Source of the DNA: Desulfopila sp. IMCC35006
Lineage (GTDB): Bacteria; Desulfobacterota; Desulfobulbia; Desulfobulbales; Desulfocapsaceae
Length of the DNA: 64,000 nucleotides
Direction of reading: 5' to 3'
Assembly: GCF_005116645.1 (NCBI RefSeq)
Contig: NZ_SWCM01000002.1
Coordinates: forward strand, 1-64,000
Shown here one piece after another: positions 1 to 10,749 of the stretch. Within the stretch, counting starts at the first letter, position 1. Every line of letters starts with the position of its first letter. The position numbers were made by a program, and so were the translations under genes. The notes under the pieces are model-generated. The model worked only from the letters and a program-made list of their open reading frames with translations, did no database searches and was not told the origin of the DNA.

Positions 1-118
1 GCGTTACTCACCCGTGCGCCACTCTACTCGTCTTCCGAAGAAAACTTTCGCGTTCGACTTGCATGTGTTAAGCACGCCGCCAGCGTTCGTTCTGAGCCAG
101 GATCAAACTCTCCAGTTT
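1..118 (-). rRNA. rrs: 16S ribosomal RNA, 5' end (partial)
   Basis: The reverse complement matches the universal 5' end of bacterial 16S rRNA: the AGAGTTTGATCCTGGCTCAG primer site followed by AACGAACGCTGGCGGC. The mature 5' end is placed at about 118 by alignment with the known E. coli start. Transcription runs leftward out of the window, so only about 118 of roughly 1,550 nt are present. The rest of the rrn operon (tRNAs, 23S, 5S) lies beyond position 1. Confidence 0.97.
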
Positions 119-247
119 GATATCCTACACTACCCGAAGGTAGTTTCTTATATAATGCTATGTTACATAAGAGCTCAACTTTGAATTACAAAGTTTGCCC
201 TGTGTCTCCCTTAGAAAGGGGTACACTTTGGGCCCGTTTGCATAATT

Positions 248-271
248 GTTGTTATTCAGTTTTCAAGGATC
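248..271 (-). promoter_or_regulatory. rrn leader boxA-like antitermination element
   Basis: On the minus strand this reads GATCCTTGAAAACTGAATAA, the boxA-type leader sequence commonly found before 16S and 23S genes, where Nus factors assemble for rRNA antitermination. It lies about 130 nt upstream of the 16S 5' end and downstream of the promoter at 332-360. The assignment rests on motif similarity only. Confidence 0.6.
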
Positions 272-331
272 GTGCTCAGGCTCTCCAGACAACAGAAACC
301 CCCGCGGTACGAATGCCGCGATGAGCAGGCT

Positions 332-360
332 AATGTAACATAACCGAAACTGCCGGTCAA
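332..360 (-). promoter_or_regulatory. rRNA operon promoter
   Basis: Read on the minus strand there is a -35 box TTGACC (355-360), a 17-bp spacer and a -10 box TACATT (332-337). A GC-rich stretch follows the -10 box, as is typical of stringently controlled rrn promoters. The start of transcription would be near 325, giving a leader of about 200 nt before 16S. Confidence 0.6.
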
Positions 361-814
361 TGTTTTTCTTTACTCTTTTTTGTTTTTGTTTCCCGCTGCA
401 ATGCGGTGCTGACCGTTCAGGTCGATGCCGCATTCCCTGTTCCTCAAAGACCGCGGCAAACTACTTGATTGCCTGGGTGCCGTCAAGGGGAAAATGAGCG
501 AAGTGTTTTTTTTCCCAGCGCGTGACATATATAATTAAAACTACGGGGCTGCATCACAATGTATTTGTGTACAAACGAAGGTCAAATTATAATTTGCTGC
601 CTTTTCAGGCCGTAATGGTGTATCGAGTGAAACTCCATAGCAGATGGTCTGGAGTAAGTATTGGTTACTGTAATTTTACGGATGGCGACAGGAGTGATGG
701 TTATTATTGTCCGATGACATAGAGGTCGGGGTTGATTAGTTTTGATTTCATGATAGTATGTTGACCGTTTATCAAAAGGATAAACGGTGGTTAATATAAT
801 AAGCTGAGGAAGGT
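361..814. other. intergenic region between rrn promoter and ugd
   Basis: About 450 bp separating the leftward rRNA operon from the rightward nucleotide-sugar genes. No convincing gene is visible; a 66-codon open frame at 522-722 has a GTG start, no ribosome binding site and no recognisable protein character. Near the right end is a perfect dyad, CCGTTTATC-AAAAG-GATAAACGG (765-787), ending 27 bp before the ugd start. It could be an operator or a leader hairpin for ugd. An AGGAAGG ribosome binding site precedes the ugd ATG. Confidence 0.6.
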
Positions 815-2158
815 ATGAATGTAACCGTTTTTGGAGTCGGGTATGTCGGTTTGGTGCAGGCGGTGGTGCTGGCTGATGTAGGACATAATGTCTGTTGTGT
901 GGATGTGGATGAAAAAAAAATCGAAGCTCTTAAAAGAGGCGAACTCCCTATTTTTGAGCCGGGTCTGTCAGAGCTGGTTCTCAGTAATCACGGGAGAAAA
1001 AGAATTGAATTCACCACAGATGCAGTACGGGGCACCAATCATGCTGAACTCCTTTTTATCGCCGTTGGAACTCCTCCCGATGATGATGGAAGCGCTGACC
1101 TGAAGTATGTACTGGCGGTTGCTGGAACGATTGCCAGTCATATGTCCGAAGAGAAAATTATCATTGATAAGTCGACTGTTCCGGTCGGCACCGCCGATAA
1201 GGTCAAGGCCCATATTTCGTCTATTCTCAAAAAAAGAAAGCTTGATATTCGCTTTCACGTGGCGTCTAATCCCGAATTTTTGAAAGAAGGATCCGCTCTA
1301 GAGGATTGTATGCGACCCGAGCGGATTATTGTCGGAACTGATAGCGATATCGTAGAAGAGAAAATGCGTGAACTGTATGAGCCGTTTAGCCGTAATCGCG
1401 ATAAGATTATGATTATGGATGTGCGCAGTGCCGAGTTTACCAAATACGCGGCCAACTGCATGCTGGCAACGAAGATTTCCTTTATGAATGAGATGTCCAA
1501 TCTGGCGGAAAGGCTGGGGGTGGACATTGAGCAGGTTAGACGGGGAATCGGTTCGGACTCCCGAATTGGGTATCAGTTTATTTATCCGGGGTGCGGGTAT
1601 GGTGGTTCATGCTTTCCCAAGGATGTGCAGGCACTTGAACGTTCAGCCAGAGAAATAGGTTACGAGGCCCAGATTCTCCGGGCCGTTGAAAGTGTTAATT
1701 ATAAACAGAAAGAAAAGCTTTTTGAACATCTTTCGTCCTTTTATGGCAATGATATCAGTGGCAAAACAATAGCAGTCTGGGGACTTTCCTTTAAACCGAA
1801 TACCGATGATATGCGCGAAGCGTCCAGCCGGGTCCTCATTGAGGCATTGTGGCGGGCTGGCGCAAAAATCCAGGCATATGACCCGGAGGCGATGGAAGAA
1901 GCGCAGCGGATTTATGGCACCAGAGACGACTTTACGCTGATGGGCACGAAAGAAGCGGCTCTGCATGGCGCCGATGCCCTGGTTATAGTTACCGAATGGA
2001 AGAGCTTTCGGGTTCCCGATTTTCCCAAAATGCTCGAAGAACTGCGTGACAAGGTAATTTTCGATGGTCGGAATCTTTATGATCCTGTCCGAATCGAAGC
2101 CATGGGACTTGCCTATTACGGGATTGGTCGAGGTCGCTCAGTTAAAAAATTTGTTTAA
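815..2158 (+). CDS. ugd: UDP-glucose 6-dehydrogenase
   Basis: Oxidises UDP-glucose to UDP-glucuronate with two NAD+, in the cytoplasm, for cell-surface polysaccharide. The 447-aa length is normal. The N-terminal Rossmann motif GVGYVG is at residues 7-12, and the catalytic cysteine is C266 within YGGSCFPKD, the family signature. A C-terminal UDP-binding domain follows ([15 protein letters not shown]). A good AGGAAGG site supports the ATG start. Next comes gmd, 34 bp downstream on the same strand, consistent with one surface-sugar operon. The family (UDP-glucose/GDP-mannose dehydrogenase) is certain; UDP-glucose as substrate is the usual inference for this subgroup. Confidence 0.93.
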   Translation: MNVTVFGVGYVGLVQAVVLADVGHNVCCVDVDEKKIEALKRGELPIFEPGLSELVLSNHGRKRIEFTTDAVRGTNHAELLFIAVGTPPDDDGSADLKYVLAVAGTIASHMSEEKIIIDKSTVPVGTADKVKAHISSILKKRKLDIRFHVASNPEFLKEGSALEDCMRPERIIVGTDSDIVEEKMRELYEPFSRNRDKIMIMDVRSAEFTKYAANCMLATKISFMNEMSNLAERLGVDIEQVRRGIGSDSRIGYQFIYPGCGYGGSCFPKDVQALERSAREIGYEAQILRAVESVNYKQKEKLFEHLSSFYGNDISGKTIAVWGLSFKPNTDDMREASSRVLIEALWRAGAKIQAYDPEAMEEAQRIYGTRDDFTLMGTKEAALHGADALVIVTEWKSFRVPDFPKMLEELRDKVIFDGRNLYDPVRIEAMGLAYYGIGRGRSVKKFV

Positions 2159-2192
2159 GCTAATAATAGAGAAACGCAAAGTGTGGGAGAAT

Positions 2193-3314
2193 ATGACTAA
2201 AAAAGCATTAATTACCGGGATAACAGGGCAGGACGGAGCATATCTGGCCGAGTTTCTTCTTGAAAAAGGCTACGAAGTGCACGGCATTAAAAGACGCGCG
2301 TCACTTTTTAATACAGATCGTATCGATCATCTTTATCAGGATCCGCATGTTGGCGATCGAAAATTTATTCTCCATCATGGTGATCTGACCGATTCCTCAA
2401 GTTTGATCCATATCATTGGCAAGGTGATGCCGGATGAAATCTATAATCTCGCCGCCCAATCCCACGTTGCTGTCTCTTTTGAAGAACCGGAATACACCGC
2501 CAATTCGGATGCCCTGGGTACCCTCAGGGTGCTTGAGGCTATTCGGATCCTCGGGTTGACCGGGACGACCAGATTTTATCAGGCCTCAACCTCTGAGTTG
2601 TTTGGCAAGGTACAGGAAATTCCGCAAACTGAAACAACCCCATTCTATCCGCGCTCTCCCTATGCCGTGGCCAAGATGTATGCCTATTGGATTGTTGTCA
2701 ACTACCGGGAAGCGTATAACATGTATGCCTGCAACGGGATCCTTTTCAACCACGAATCCCCGCTCAGAGGGGAGACCTTTGTTACCCGCAAGATAACCAG
2801 GGCGTTAGCCAGAATTTATCTGGGTTTGCAGGATTGTCTCCATCTCGGTAACCTTGATGCAAAACGTGACTGGGGGCATGCTCGGGACTATGTGCAGATG
2901 CAGTGGCTGATGCTGCAGCAGGCTGAACCTGAAGATTATGTTATTGCAACAGGAGAGCAGCACTCTGTACGGGATTTCGTCGATGCTGCGGCGAAAGAAA
3001 TCGGTATAGGCTTACGCTGGGAGGGCAAGGGCATTGACGAGATCGGCATTATCGATCAGATCGCCGCAGCAACTGATATGCAGTCAATGAAGGTTGGTGA
3101 TATCATCGTCCGGGTTGACCCGCGATATTTCCGGCCAACCGAGGTTGAAACGCTCCTTGGCGATCCGACAAAGGCCAGGGAAAAACTGGGCTGGGTACCC
3201 AAAACAACCTTCTCTTCGCTCGTCATTGAGATGATGCGTTCTGATCTCGTGGAAGCGAGAAGAGATGAACTCTGTAAGAGTGAAGGTTTTACCGTCCTCA
3301 ACCATCACGAATAA
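2193..3314 (+). CDS. gmd: GDP-mannose 4,6-dehydratase
   Basis: Converts GDP-D-mannose to GDP-4-keto-6-deoxy-D-mannose, the first step to GDP-L-fucose. From this start the protein is 373 aa, the normal length; an in-frame start at 2064 would add 43 residues encoded inside the end of ugd and is rejected because GGGAG sits just before the ATG at 2193. The NADP-binding motif GITGQDG is at residues 8-14, and the short-chain dehydrogenase YxxxK motif is in SPYAVAK. The downstream fcl gene uses its product, so the pair makes GDP-fucose. Confidence 0.95.
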   Translation: MTKKALITGITGQDGAYLAEFLLEKGYEVHGIKRRASLFNTDRIDHLYQDPHVGDRKFILHHGDLTDSSSLIHIIGKVMPDEIYNLAAQSHVAVSFEEPEYTANSDALGTLRVLEAIRILGLTGTTRFYQASTSELFGKVQEIPQTETTPFYPRSPYAVAKMYAYWIVVNYREAYNMYACNGILFNHESPLRGETFVTRKITRALARIYLGLQDCLHLGNLDAKRDWGHARDYVQMQWLMLQQAEPEDYVIATGEQHSVRDFVDAAAKEIGIGLRWEGKGIDEIGIIDQIAAATDMQSMKVGDIIVRVDPRYFRPTEVETLLGDPTKAREKLGWVPKTTFSSLVIEMMRSDLVEARRDELCKSEGFTVLNHHE

Positions 3315-3326
3315 ATCTCAGAATAC

Positions 3327-4394
3327 ATGAATTCTCACGAGAAAATCTTTGTTGCCGGACATCGCGGCATGGTCGGTTCTGCCATTGTTCGGCGGTTGCA
3401 TGGGATTGGCTGCGACAATATTGTCACCCGGTCCCATGCTGAACTTGATCTGACCGATCAAGCAGCAGTCCGTCTTTTTTTCCAGACGGAGAAGATTGAC
3501 AGGGTGGTGCTGGCCGCGGCTAAAGTGGGAGGGATACACGCCAATAATGTGTATCGGGCCGAGTTTATCTATGTCAATCTGATGATTCAGGCCAATGTGA
3601 TTCATCAGGCGTTTCAGGCCGGGGTGCAAAATCTGCTCTTTCTCGGCAGTTCCTGTATCTATCCGCAATTGGCGCCACAACCGATTCAAGAGGATTACCT
3701 GTTAACCGGGCCTCTGGAGCCAACCAACGAGCCCTACGCTATTGCCAAAATTGCCGGTATTAAGATGTGTGAATCCTACAACCGACAGTACGGCACCTGC
3801 TATCGCTCGGTCATGCCGACCAATCTCTTTGGGCCGGAGGATAATTATCATCTGGAAAACAGTCATGTTATCCCGGCTATGTTGCGCAAGTATCATCTGG
3901 CGAAGCTGGCTATGGACGGAAATGTTGCTGCGATCATTGCCGACGAAAAACATTACGGCCCCATTCCCCAGGATATCCGCCAGGCGCTTGGTTTTCGTTC
4001 CGACACAAAGTGTCTGGATAAAGATCATCAACCAAGGGTCATTCTCTGGGGAACGGGCTCTCCGCGTCGGGAATTTATGCATGTCGATGATATGGCTGCA
4101 GCCTGCCTCCATGTGATGAATCTGGACCAGGCGCATTTCACAGGTGATAATCCCTCTTTTCTCAATGTTGGTACCGGTGAAGATATTACGATTCGGCAGA
4201 CGGCGGAACTCATTGCCGAGCTGGTCGGTTTCACCGGTAAAACCGAGTATAATGTCGCGCAGCCGGACGGGACACCCCGTAAGTTGCTTGATACTACAAG
4301 GATCAACACGCTTGGGTGGCAACCCCGCTTCACTCTGCGTGAAGGACTGGGTGATGCCTATGCGTCATACCTGCGGGCAACAGCCACGAGCTGA
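3327..4394 (+). CDS. fcl: GDP-L-fucose synthase
   Basis: Epimerises and reduces the Gmd product to GDP-L-fucose using NADPH. The 355-aa protein has the Rossmann motif GHRGMVGSA near the N-terminus and catalytic Y137/K141 in the YAIAK motif. It is about 30 residues longer than the E. coli enzyme, mostly because of an insert after the LENSHVIPA segment; I regard this as a subfamily variant. It starts 12 bp after gmd. It ends 46 bp before the stop of a convergent gene, with no strong terminator between. Confidence 0.95.
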   Translation: MNSHEKIFVAGHRGMVGSAIVRRLHGIGCDNIVTRSHAELDLTDQAAVRLFFQTEKIDRVVLAAAKVGGIHANNVYRAEFIYVNLMIQANVIHQAFQAGVQNLLFLGSSCIYPQLAPQPIQEDYLLTGPLEPTNEPYAIAKIAGIKMCESYNRQYGTCYRSVMPTNLFGPEDNYHLENSHVIPAMLRKYHLAKLAMDGNVAAIIADEKHYGPIPQDIRQALGFRSDTKCLDKDHQPRVILWGTGSPRREFMHVDDMAAACLHVMNLDQAHFTGDNPSFLNVGTGEDITIRQTAELIAELVGFTGKTEYNVAQPDGTPRKLLDTTRINTLGWQPRFTLREGLGDAYASYLRATATS

Positions 4395-4440
4395 TCCCTG
4401 CTGTTTGCTGTTTTTCCGAAAAGCCAGTGGTGGTTATATT

Positions 4441-5751
4441 TTATTCCTCGATGTTTCTCCGGAATCTCCGGAGCATATCGTTGCGGATGATCTGGTGGTC
4501 CAGTTTGAAAATATCCTTAGGGAATAGAAGTTCCATTACTCCCGAATCAAAAATCCGTTTCACCTCATATTCATCGTGCGCAACATCTCTCTTATACATG
4601 TAGTTAAGCCATGAACGGTTGGTGTGGATGATAAATTCCACCCGCATTCCGCCCAGCCGGGCAAAAAATTTCATCATCTCTGTTTTTGGACTGGAACCGG
4701 TTGCCGTGACTCTGTAGGCAGTGGAACCGGTCAAGGTGTCGGAGATATCCTCTAGTACCATGAAACTATCGGCTTTTGATGCGGATCGCGTCAGGTGGTT
4801 CTGGAATGTTTTGATGTCGGCCACGGAATCGAGAACGGCCATCAGGCCGAGCTCGTCATCGACGGCTACTGCAGGGTTTTTCTCATTTTTACGTAACAAC
4901 TTGAGCACCTTGGCCTCCGGTGGTTTCTTGCGGATCGAGACATAGATGGGAATGTCTCGAGTTCCGGCGGTAAATCGACGACGCTTGAGTAGGGTGAGTT
5001 TTGAACCTTTGGCCGGTTGGACCTGTTGCCCCTGTTCGCTATTGAGAACCTTGACACTGGTACAGCAAAACGTATCTTCTGAGTGCTGCGAGTAAAGATA
5101 AACGATATCATGTTCACCTATCTTCAGATTTTTGCTCCATACGTAGTCGTTGAGAAAATGTAAAAAGGTGGAAAACTTTTCTTCAATTCCTGTTTCTCTT
5201 TCCCGCTGATCAATGCTGCCGGCCAGATTCATCAGTACCAGTTTGCGACGTGCTTCAAACCGGGCTTTCTTGTGATATCTATCATTGAACATGATAAGCA
5301 GCAGGGTAACCGGGTCGTTGGCTACTTCGATTTCGTTGGTCGTGTCGACAAAGGAGGCATAGGGCTTGAGTATCTTTGCCTTGAGTGAATTCACCACTGC
5401 ATCGGCGGTGCGGGCATAATCACTTACCCTGGCTTCGATTTCTCTGGGCGACCCGTTCAGGCCAAACATATTACCGAGCAGTAAACAGGCACGTTTACTG
5501 CGGTGCGCCTGCTCTTCCGGATGTTTGAGAAGTTCATCGAGCTGAGAAAAACTGGAAATCTCCAGAAATTCGAAGACCTGGCTGCGCAGAGCTCGATATT
5601 TGGTGCTGTTGGTTCGGTCCCGGCAGAGATTTTTGACCCACTGTCGGGTGTGCGGGGAGAACGGTTTAGTCACATAGACACTGTCCTCAACCGCCAGCGG
5701 CCCATGCTGCTGCAGTGAGGTAAATACGCTGTCTTCACTTATAACGGACAT
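4441..5751 (-). CDS. hypothetical protein, possible degenerate RelA/SpoT-like domain
   Basis: A 436-aa protein I do not recognise as a named family. There is no signal peptide or membrane segment. The N-terminal 170 residues are predicted to be largely helical. The C-terminal third (about residues 255-420) resembles the RelA/SpoT nucleotidyltransferase layout: an IRKKPPEAKVLKLLRK segment like the RxKxxxSixxKl start, then VDDELGLMAVLDS like the DxxGxR strand, and later VEFIIHT followed by AHDEYEVKR like the vEvQIrT...hxxYk motif. Several expected catalytic residues are not obvious, so it may be inactive or very divergent. It stands alone, divergent from kdnB. The function is unknown; the fold assignment is inference from motif order. 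Confidence 0.8.
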   Translation of the reverse strand: MSVISEDSVFTSLQQHGPLAVEDSVYVTKPFSPHTRQWVKNLCRDRTNSTKYRALRSQVFEFLEISSFSQLDELLKHPEEQAHRSKRACLLLGNMFGLNGSPREIEARVSDYARTADAVVNSLKAKILKPYASFVDTTNEIEVANDPVTLLLIMFNDRYHKKARFEARRKLVLMNLAGSIDQRERETGIEEKFSTFLHFLNDYVWSKNLKIGEHDIVYLYSQHSEDTFCCTSVKVLNSEQGQQVQPAKGSKLTLLKRRRFTAGTRDIPIYVSIRKKPPEAKVLKLLRKNEKNPAVAVDDELGLMAVLDSVADIKTFQNHLTRSASKADSFMVLEDISDTLTGSTAYRVTATGSSPKTEMMKFFARLGGMRVEFIIHTNRSWLNYMYKRDVAHDEYEVKRIFDSGVMELLFPKDIFKLDHQIIRNDMLRRFRRNIEE

Positions 5752-7137
<1,386 letters not shown>

Positions 7138-7138
<1 letters not shown>

Positions 7139-7830
7139 TGTTGGCTGATTCATTAACTGCTTGCTGCCGAGGAGCCAGACGGGCCCTGCCGATTGTGCTC
7201 GGTTATGTGCCTATTGGGTTTGCCTACGGGGTGCTGGCCGGGAAAAGCGGTTTGTCCGAGGCCAATACCCTGTTGATGTCATTCATTGTTTTTGCCGGCT
7301 CCGCTCAATTCATCGCCGTCGGTCTGTTCGCGTCCGGAACCGGGCCTGCGGCGGTGATCCTCACCACCTTTGTCGTTAATCTGCGCCATATGTTGATGGC
7401 CGCGTCGCTTGCTCCCTACCTTTCCGGATGGAAAAAGCGTTATCTGGCCTTCTTTTCCTTTGAACTGACCGATGAAACGTTTGCCCTCCACTCATCGGCT
7501 GCTGGAAAATTAAACGAGTGCAGGCTGGAGGCGCTGTCGCTTAACGTGACCGCCCAGTTTTCCTGGGTGACTGGAACCGCGCTCGGCCTTATTGCTTCCG
7601 GCCTCATTGGCGATATTAAACCGCTCGGCCTGGATTATGCTTTGGCGGCAATGTTTATTGGACTTCTCGTTGGCCAGTGTCAATCGCCGGTACGGATTAT
7701 TACGGCTATTTTATCCGGTATTATCGCCACTCTGTTGTATCTGGCCGGATGGCATCAGTTTCATATTATTGTTGCAACAATAGCCGGGGCTACTTTGGGG
7801 CTGGGGGTAGAGCTGTGGATCAAACGCTGA
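7138..7830 (+). CDS. azlC: AzlC family branched-chain amino acid exporter, large subunit
   Basis: A 230-aa integral membrane protein with the AzlC N-terminal pattern (LGYVPIGFAYGVLA) and about six hydrophobic segments. With AzlD it forms a branched-chain amino acid efflux pair (LIV-E type) in the cytoplasmic membrane. Its ATG overlaps the kdnB stop codon (TAATG), so it is translationally coupled, and its 3' end overlaps azlD by 16 bp. The transported amino acid is not shown by the sequence. Confidence 0.9.
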
Positions 7831-8147
7831 TCTTCTGGACTGTCGTGGGGATGGCGGTTGTTACCTATCTGCCGAGGCTGCTGCCGACGCTCTTTTTAAG
7901 CGGCAGGAATTTGCAACCCCTTATCTCGTCCTGGTTGCGCCTGGTACCTCCTGCCGTTCTGGCGGCAATGCTGGTTCCTTCTCTTCTTGTCCGGGAAGAG
8001 AGTGTTACCCTTGGGTTTGATAATCTTTTTTTCTGGGCCGCACTCGTTGCTTTTCCTGTGGCGTGGAAATGGAACAGTCTTTTTGCGACAGTAATTGTCG
8101 GGATGGGACTGGTCGCTCTTGGCCGCTCCCTTGGGCTGGGCATGTAA
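7815..8147 (+). CDS. azlD: AzlD family branched-chain amino acid exporter, small subunit
   Basis: A 110-aa hydrophobic protein with the AzlD motif TYLPRLLPTLFLSGR and about four membrane segments. The start is taken as GTG at 7815, inside the end of azlC and preceded by GGGGGTAG; a longer in-frame start further into azlC would add residues atypical of the family. It is the small partner of AzlC in the membrane exporter. mutY follows 6 bp later. Confidence 0.88.
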   Translation: MDQTLIFWTVVGMAVVTYLPRLLPTLFLSGRNLQPLISSWLRLVPPAVLAAMLVPSLLVREESVTLGFDNLFFWAALVAFPVAWKWNSLFATVIVGMGLVALGRSLGLGM

Positions 8148-8153
8148 TTTGTC

Positions 8154-9269
8154 ATGAACGGGGGATTTAGCAAATCGGAACAGCTGCGTATTGCCCAGCC
8201 ATTGCTGGACTGGTTTCGCAGAACCAGGCGTGATCTTCCCTGGCGTCGCACCTATGATCCTTATCATGTCTGGATATCAGAGATTATGCTCCAGCAGACT
8301 CAGATGGATCGTGGCGTTGCCTATTTTTTGCGTTGGATCGAGCGGTTTGCCGATGTTCGGGCGGTGGCGGCAGCAGAAGAACAGGAGATCCTTAAATATT
8401 GGGAAGGGCTTGGTTATTATGCCAGGGCAAGAAATCTGCACAAAGCCGCCAAGGTCATGGTCCTTGAGTATGGCGGGAAGGTTCCCTGCGAGTATGAACA
8501 ACTGCTGCGCTTGCCGGGAATTGGGCCCTACACCGCAGCTGCCGTCGCCAGTGTGGCCGGAAATTATGATGTGCCGGTGATCGACGCCAACGTTACCCGG
8601 GTCTATGCCCGGTTGTTTGATATTGGTGAGCCGGTCAAGGAACGCCCGGTGCAGAAGCGTCTTGCCGAGATTGCGGAAAACCTCCTGCCCCGTGGGCAGG
8701 CGAGGGCCTATAATCAGGCGCTGATGGATTTAGGCGGTCTGGTCTGTACGCCGAAAAACCCAAGCTGTTCGCAGTGCCCGATTGCCGCCGCGTGTGCCGC
8801 CCTCGCTCTAGGAACGGTTACAGAGCGACCGGTTATCGGACCTGGGAAAAGGAGTATCACTATCCATAAAGTGGCTGGAATCATCGGCTTTAACAAGAAA
8901 ATCTACATTCAACAGCGTCAGGCAGATGATGTCTGGGGTGGACTTTGGGAATTTCCCGGCGGGCAGGTGGAAGAAGGTAAGGCGGATGACAGGCTTGCTG
9001 CTGCTATTTTACAGGATACCGGTCTGGTTGTGGTTCCGGTTGAGTTTATCACCAGGGTGATGCATCAATATACCCATCATAAAATAATTCTCGACTGTTT
9101 CTGGTGCAGGCTGACGGGGGATAATTGCCAGCCTGTACTCCATTCGGCCTGCGATTATCGGTGGATTGATCCACTTGAGCTTGGCCGGTTCGCCTTTCCG
9201 GCAGGCCCGCGAAAACTTCTTAAGTTCCTGACCACCAGGCAGCCTGCATTGTTTGATGGTCACTTCTAG
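8154..9269 (+). CDS. mutY: A/G-specific adenine DNA glycosylase MutY
   Basis: Removes adenine mispaired with 8-oxoguanine. The 371-aa protein has the helix-hairpin-helix motif LPGIGPYTAAAV near residue 121 and then the VIDANVTRV segment with the catalytic Asp. The [4Fe-4S] ligands are C198, C205, C208 and C214 (C-x6-C-x2-C-x5-C). The C-terminal 130 residues form the MutT-like domain that recognises 8-oxoG. It lies just after azlD and converges on the nth-xth fusion, another base-excision repair gene. Confidence 0.96.
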   Translation: MNGGFSKSEQLRIAQPLLDWFRRTRRDLPWRRTYDPYHVWISEIMLQQTQMDRGVAYFLRWIERFADVRAVAAAEEQEILKYWEGLGYYARARNLHKAAKVMVLEYGGKVPCEYEQLLRLPGIGPYTAAAVASVAGNYDVPVIDANVTRVYARLFDIGEPVKERPVQKRLAEIAENLLPRGQARAYNQALMDLGGLVCTPKNPSCSQCPIAAACAALALGTVTERPVIGPGKRSITIHKVAGIIGFNKKIYIQQRQADDVWGGLWEFPGGQVEEGKADDRLAAAILQDTGLVVVPVEFITRVMHQYTHHKIILDCFWCRLTGDNCQPVLHSACDYRWIDPLELGRFAFPAGPRKLLKFLTTRQPALFDGHF

Positions 9270-9303
9270 GGCGTATTTATAGATCGATTACCAGGCCCAG
9301 TGC

Positions 9304-10749
9304 TTAACCTGGCTGATAGACAAGTTCAACAGGGCAATGGTCAGAGCCTAAAATGTCGTGGAGAATGGCGGCACTCTTGACTCTTTTTCTAGCCGCTTCA
9401 TTGACACAAAAATAATCAATACGCCACCCGATATTTTTGGCCCGGGCACTGAAACGATAGGACCACCAGGTGTATTGTTCTGGTTCCTGGTTGAATATTC
9501 GAAACGTATCGACATAGCCTGCCGCGACAAAGCTGTCCATCCAGGCTCTTTCTTCCGGGGTGAAGCCGGCATTCTTCACGTTGTTTTTCGGATTTTTCAG
9601 GTCGATCTCTTTATGGGCAACATTGAAGTCTCCGCAGAGTATCACCGCCTTTTTCTTCTCCAGTTCCTGGGCAAATTGTATCATTTTTTCATTGAAACGG
9701 AGCTTGTAATCCAGGCGGACGAGTTTCTCGCCGCTATTGGGAAAATAGATATTGATCAGATAATAGCTCGCAAATTCCAGAGTCAGCACTCTGCCTTCGC
9801 AATCAAATTCAGGATCGCCAATGCCGTAATGTACCGTCACCGGCTCTATTCGAGTGTAAAAAGCAACGCCGGAATAGCCTTTTCGTTCAGCGCTGTGCCA
9901 ATAGGATGTGTAACCGGGGATATTTCGCAGCTCTTCGGAAAGTTGATCCGGCTGTGCTTTGGTTTCCTGCAGGCAGACGACATCGGCATCAAAATCCGGC
10001 AGCATATTGATAAAACCTTTCTTTTCTACGGCACGGATGCCGTTGACATTCCAGGAAACGAATTTCAGCGTGCTGTTGTTATCCATTTGAACTCCGGGTC
10101 TTTTGCGGGGACGAACCCCTTGCTGGGGACATTTTTTCTCTAAAGGGCATATATCACAGTGGGGAGCAACTGGCCGGCAGATCGACTGACCGAAGGCTAC
10201 CAGAATTGAATTTACCCCAATCCAGTGTTTGGCCGGCAGCTTGGCCCGCAGGGCCATTTCGGTTTTCAGCGGTGTGTCTGTTTCGACATACCGCCATATA
10301 TTCATAATCCGGTGCACATGGGTGTCAACACAGATAGCAGGTTTCTGAAAGGCCACGCTGACCACCAGATTGGCAGTCTTTCTCCCGACACCCGGCAAAG
10401 TGATGAGTTCCTCGATTGTTTCCGGTACCCTGCCGCCGAACCGGTTGAGGCCTTCCGGCAATCTGGTCAGATGTTTCGCCTTGGTTTTGTAGAAGCCGAC
10501 CGGATAAATAAGAGCAGCGATTTTTTCTTCTGACAGCAGTGCCAGTGAAGCAGCGTCCGGTGCGTGTCGAAAGAGCCGGGTTGATGCCTGGGCGGTGGTT
10601 TCATCTTTGGTCCTGGCTGACAGGATAGTGGCAACCAGAACTTTAAAGGGATCTCTGGTCTGCACTGCAATAAGATCGACAACCGGCACCTGTTTGTCGG
10701 CTATGGCCGATGCTACAGTGTTGAGAAAAAAATCAATGTCGATGGTCAT
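9304..10749 (-). CDS. endonuclease III - exodeoxyribonuclease III fusion
   Basis: One 481-aa reading frame joins two base-excision repair enzymes. Residues 1-210 are endonuclease III: HhH LPGVGRKTANLV with catalytic K124, D142 in VDTHVHRI, and an iron-sulfur loop C191/C198/C201/C207. Residues 222-481 are complete exonuclease III: SWNVNGIRA, metal ligand E262 in QETKA, D374/N376 in GDFNVAH, and D470/H471 in GSDHCPV. The fused protein would remove the oxidised base and process the abasic site. Met222 is preceded by GGAG at 5-nt spacing, so free XthA (10086 to 9304) could also be made. The start overlaps the lysA stop by 4 bp. Confidence 0.92.
   Translation of the reverse strand: MTIDIDFFLNTVASAIADKQVPVVDLIAVQTRDPFKVLVATILSARTKDETTAQASTRLFRHAPDAASLALLSEEKIAALIYPVGFYKTKAKHLTRLPEGLNRFGGRVPETIEELITLPGVGRKTANLVVSVAFQKPAICVDTHVHRIMNIWRYVETDTPLKTEMALRAKLPAKHWIGVNSILVAFGQSICRPVAPHCDICPLEKKCPQQGVRPRKRPGVQMDNNSTLKFVSWNVNGIRAVEKKGFINMLPDFDADVVCLQETKAQPDQLSEELRNIPGYTSYWHSAERKGYSGVAFYTRIEPVTVHYGIGDPEFDCEGRVLTLEFASYYLINIYFPNSGEKLVRLDYKLRFNEKMIQFAQELEKKKAVILCGDFNVAHKEIDLKNPKNNVKNAGFTPEERAWMDSFVAAGYVDTFRIFNQEPEQYTWWSYRFSARAKNIGWRIDYFCVNEAARKRVKSAAILHDILGSDHCPVELVYQPG

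Noticed and set aside
522-722. 66-codon open frame upstream of ugd
   Set aside because: GTG start without ribosome binding site, odd composition, and position in a promoter-rich gap; no recognisable protein features.
9304-10086. XthA as an independent gene only
   Set aside because: The upstream Nth frame is continuous through the junction with no stop codon; the internal ribosome site is noted, but the fusion is the simplest reading.
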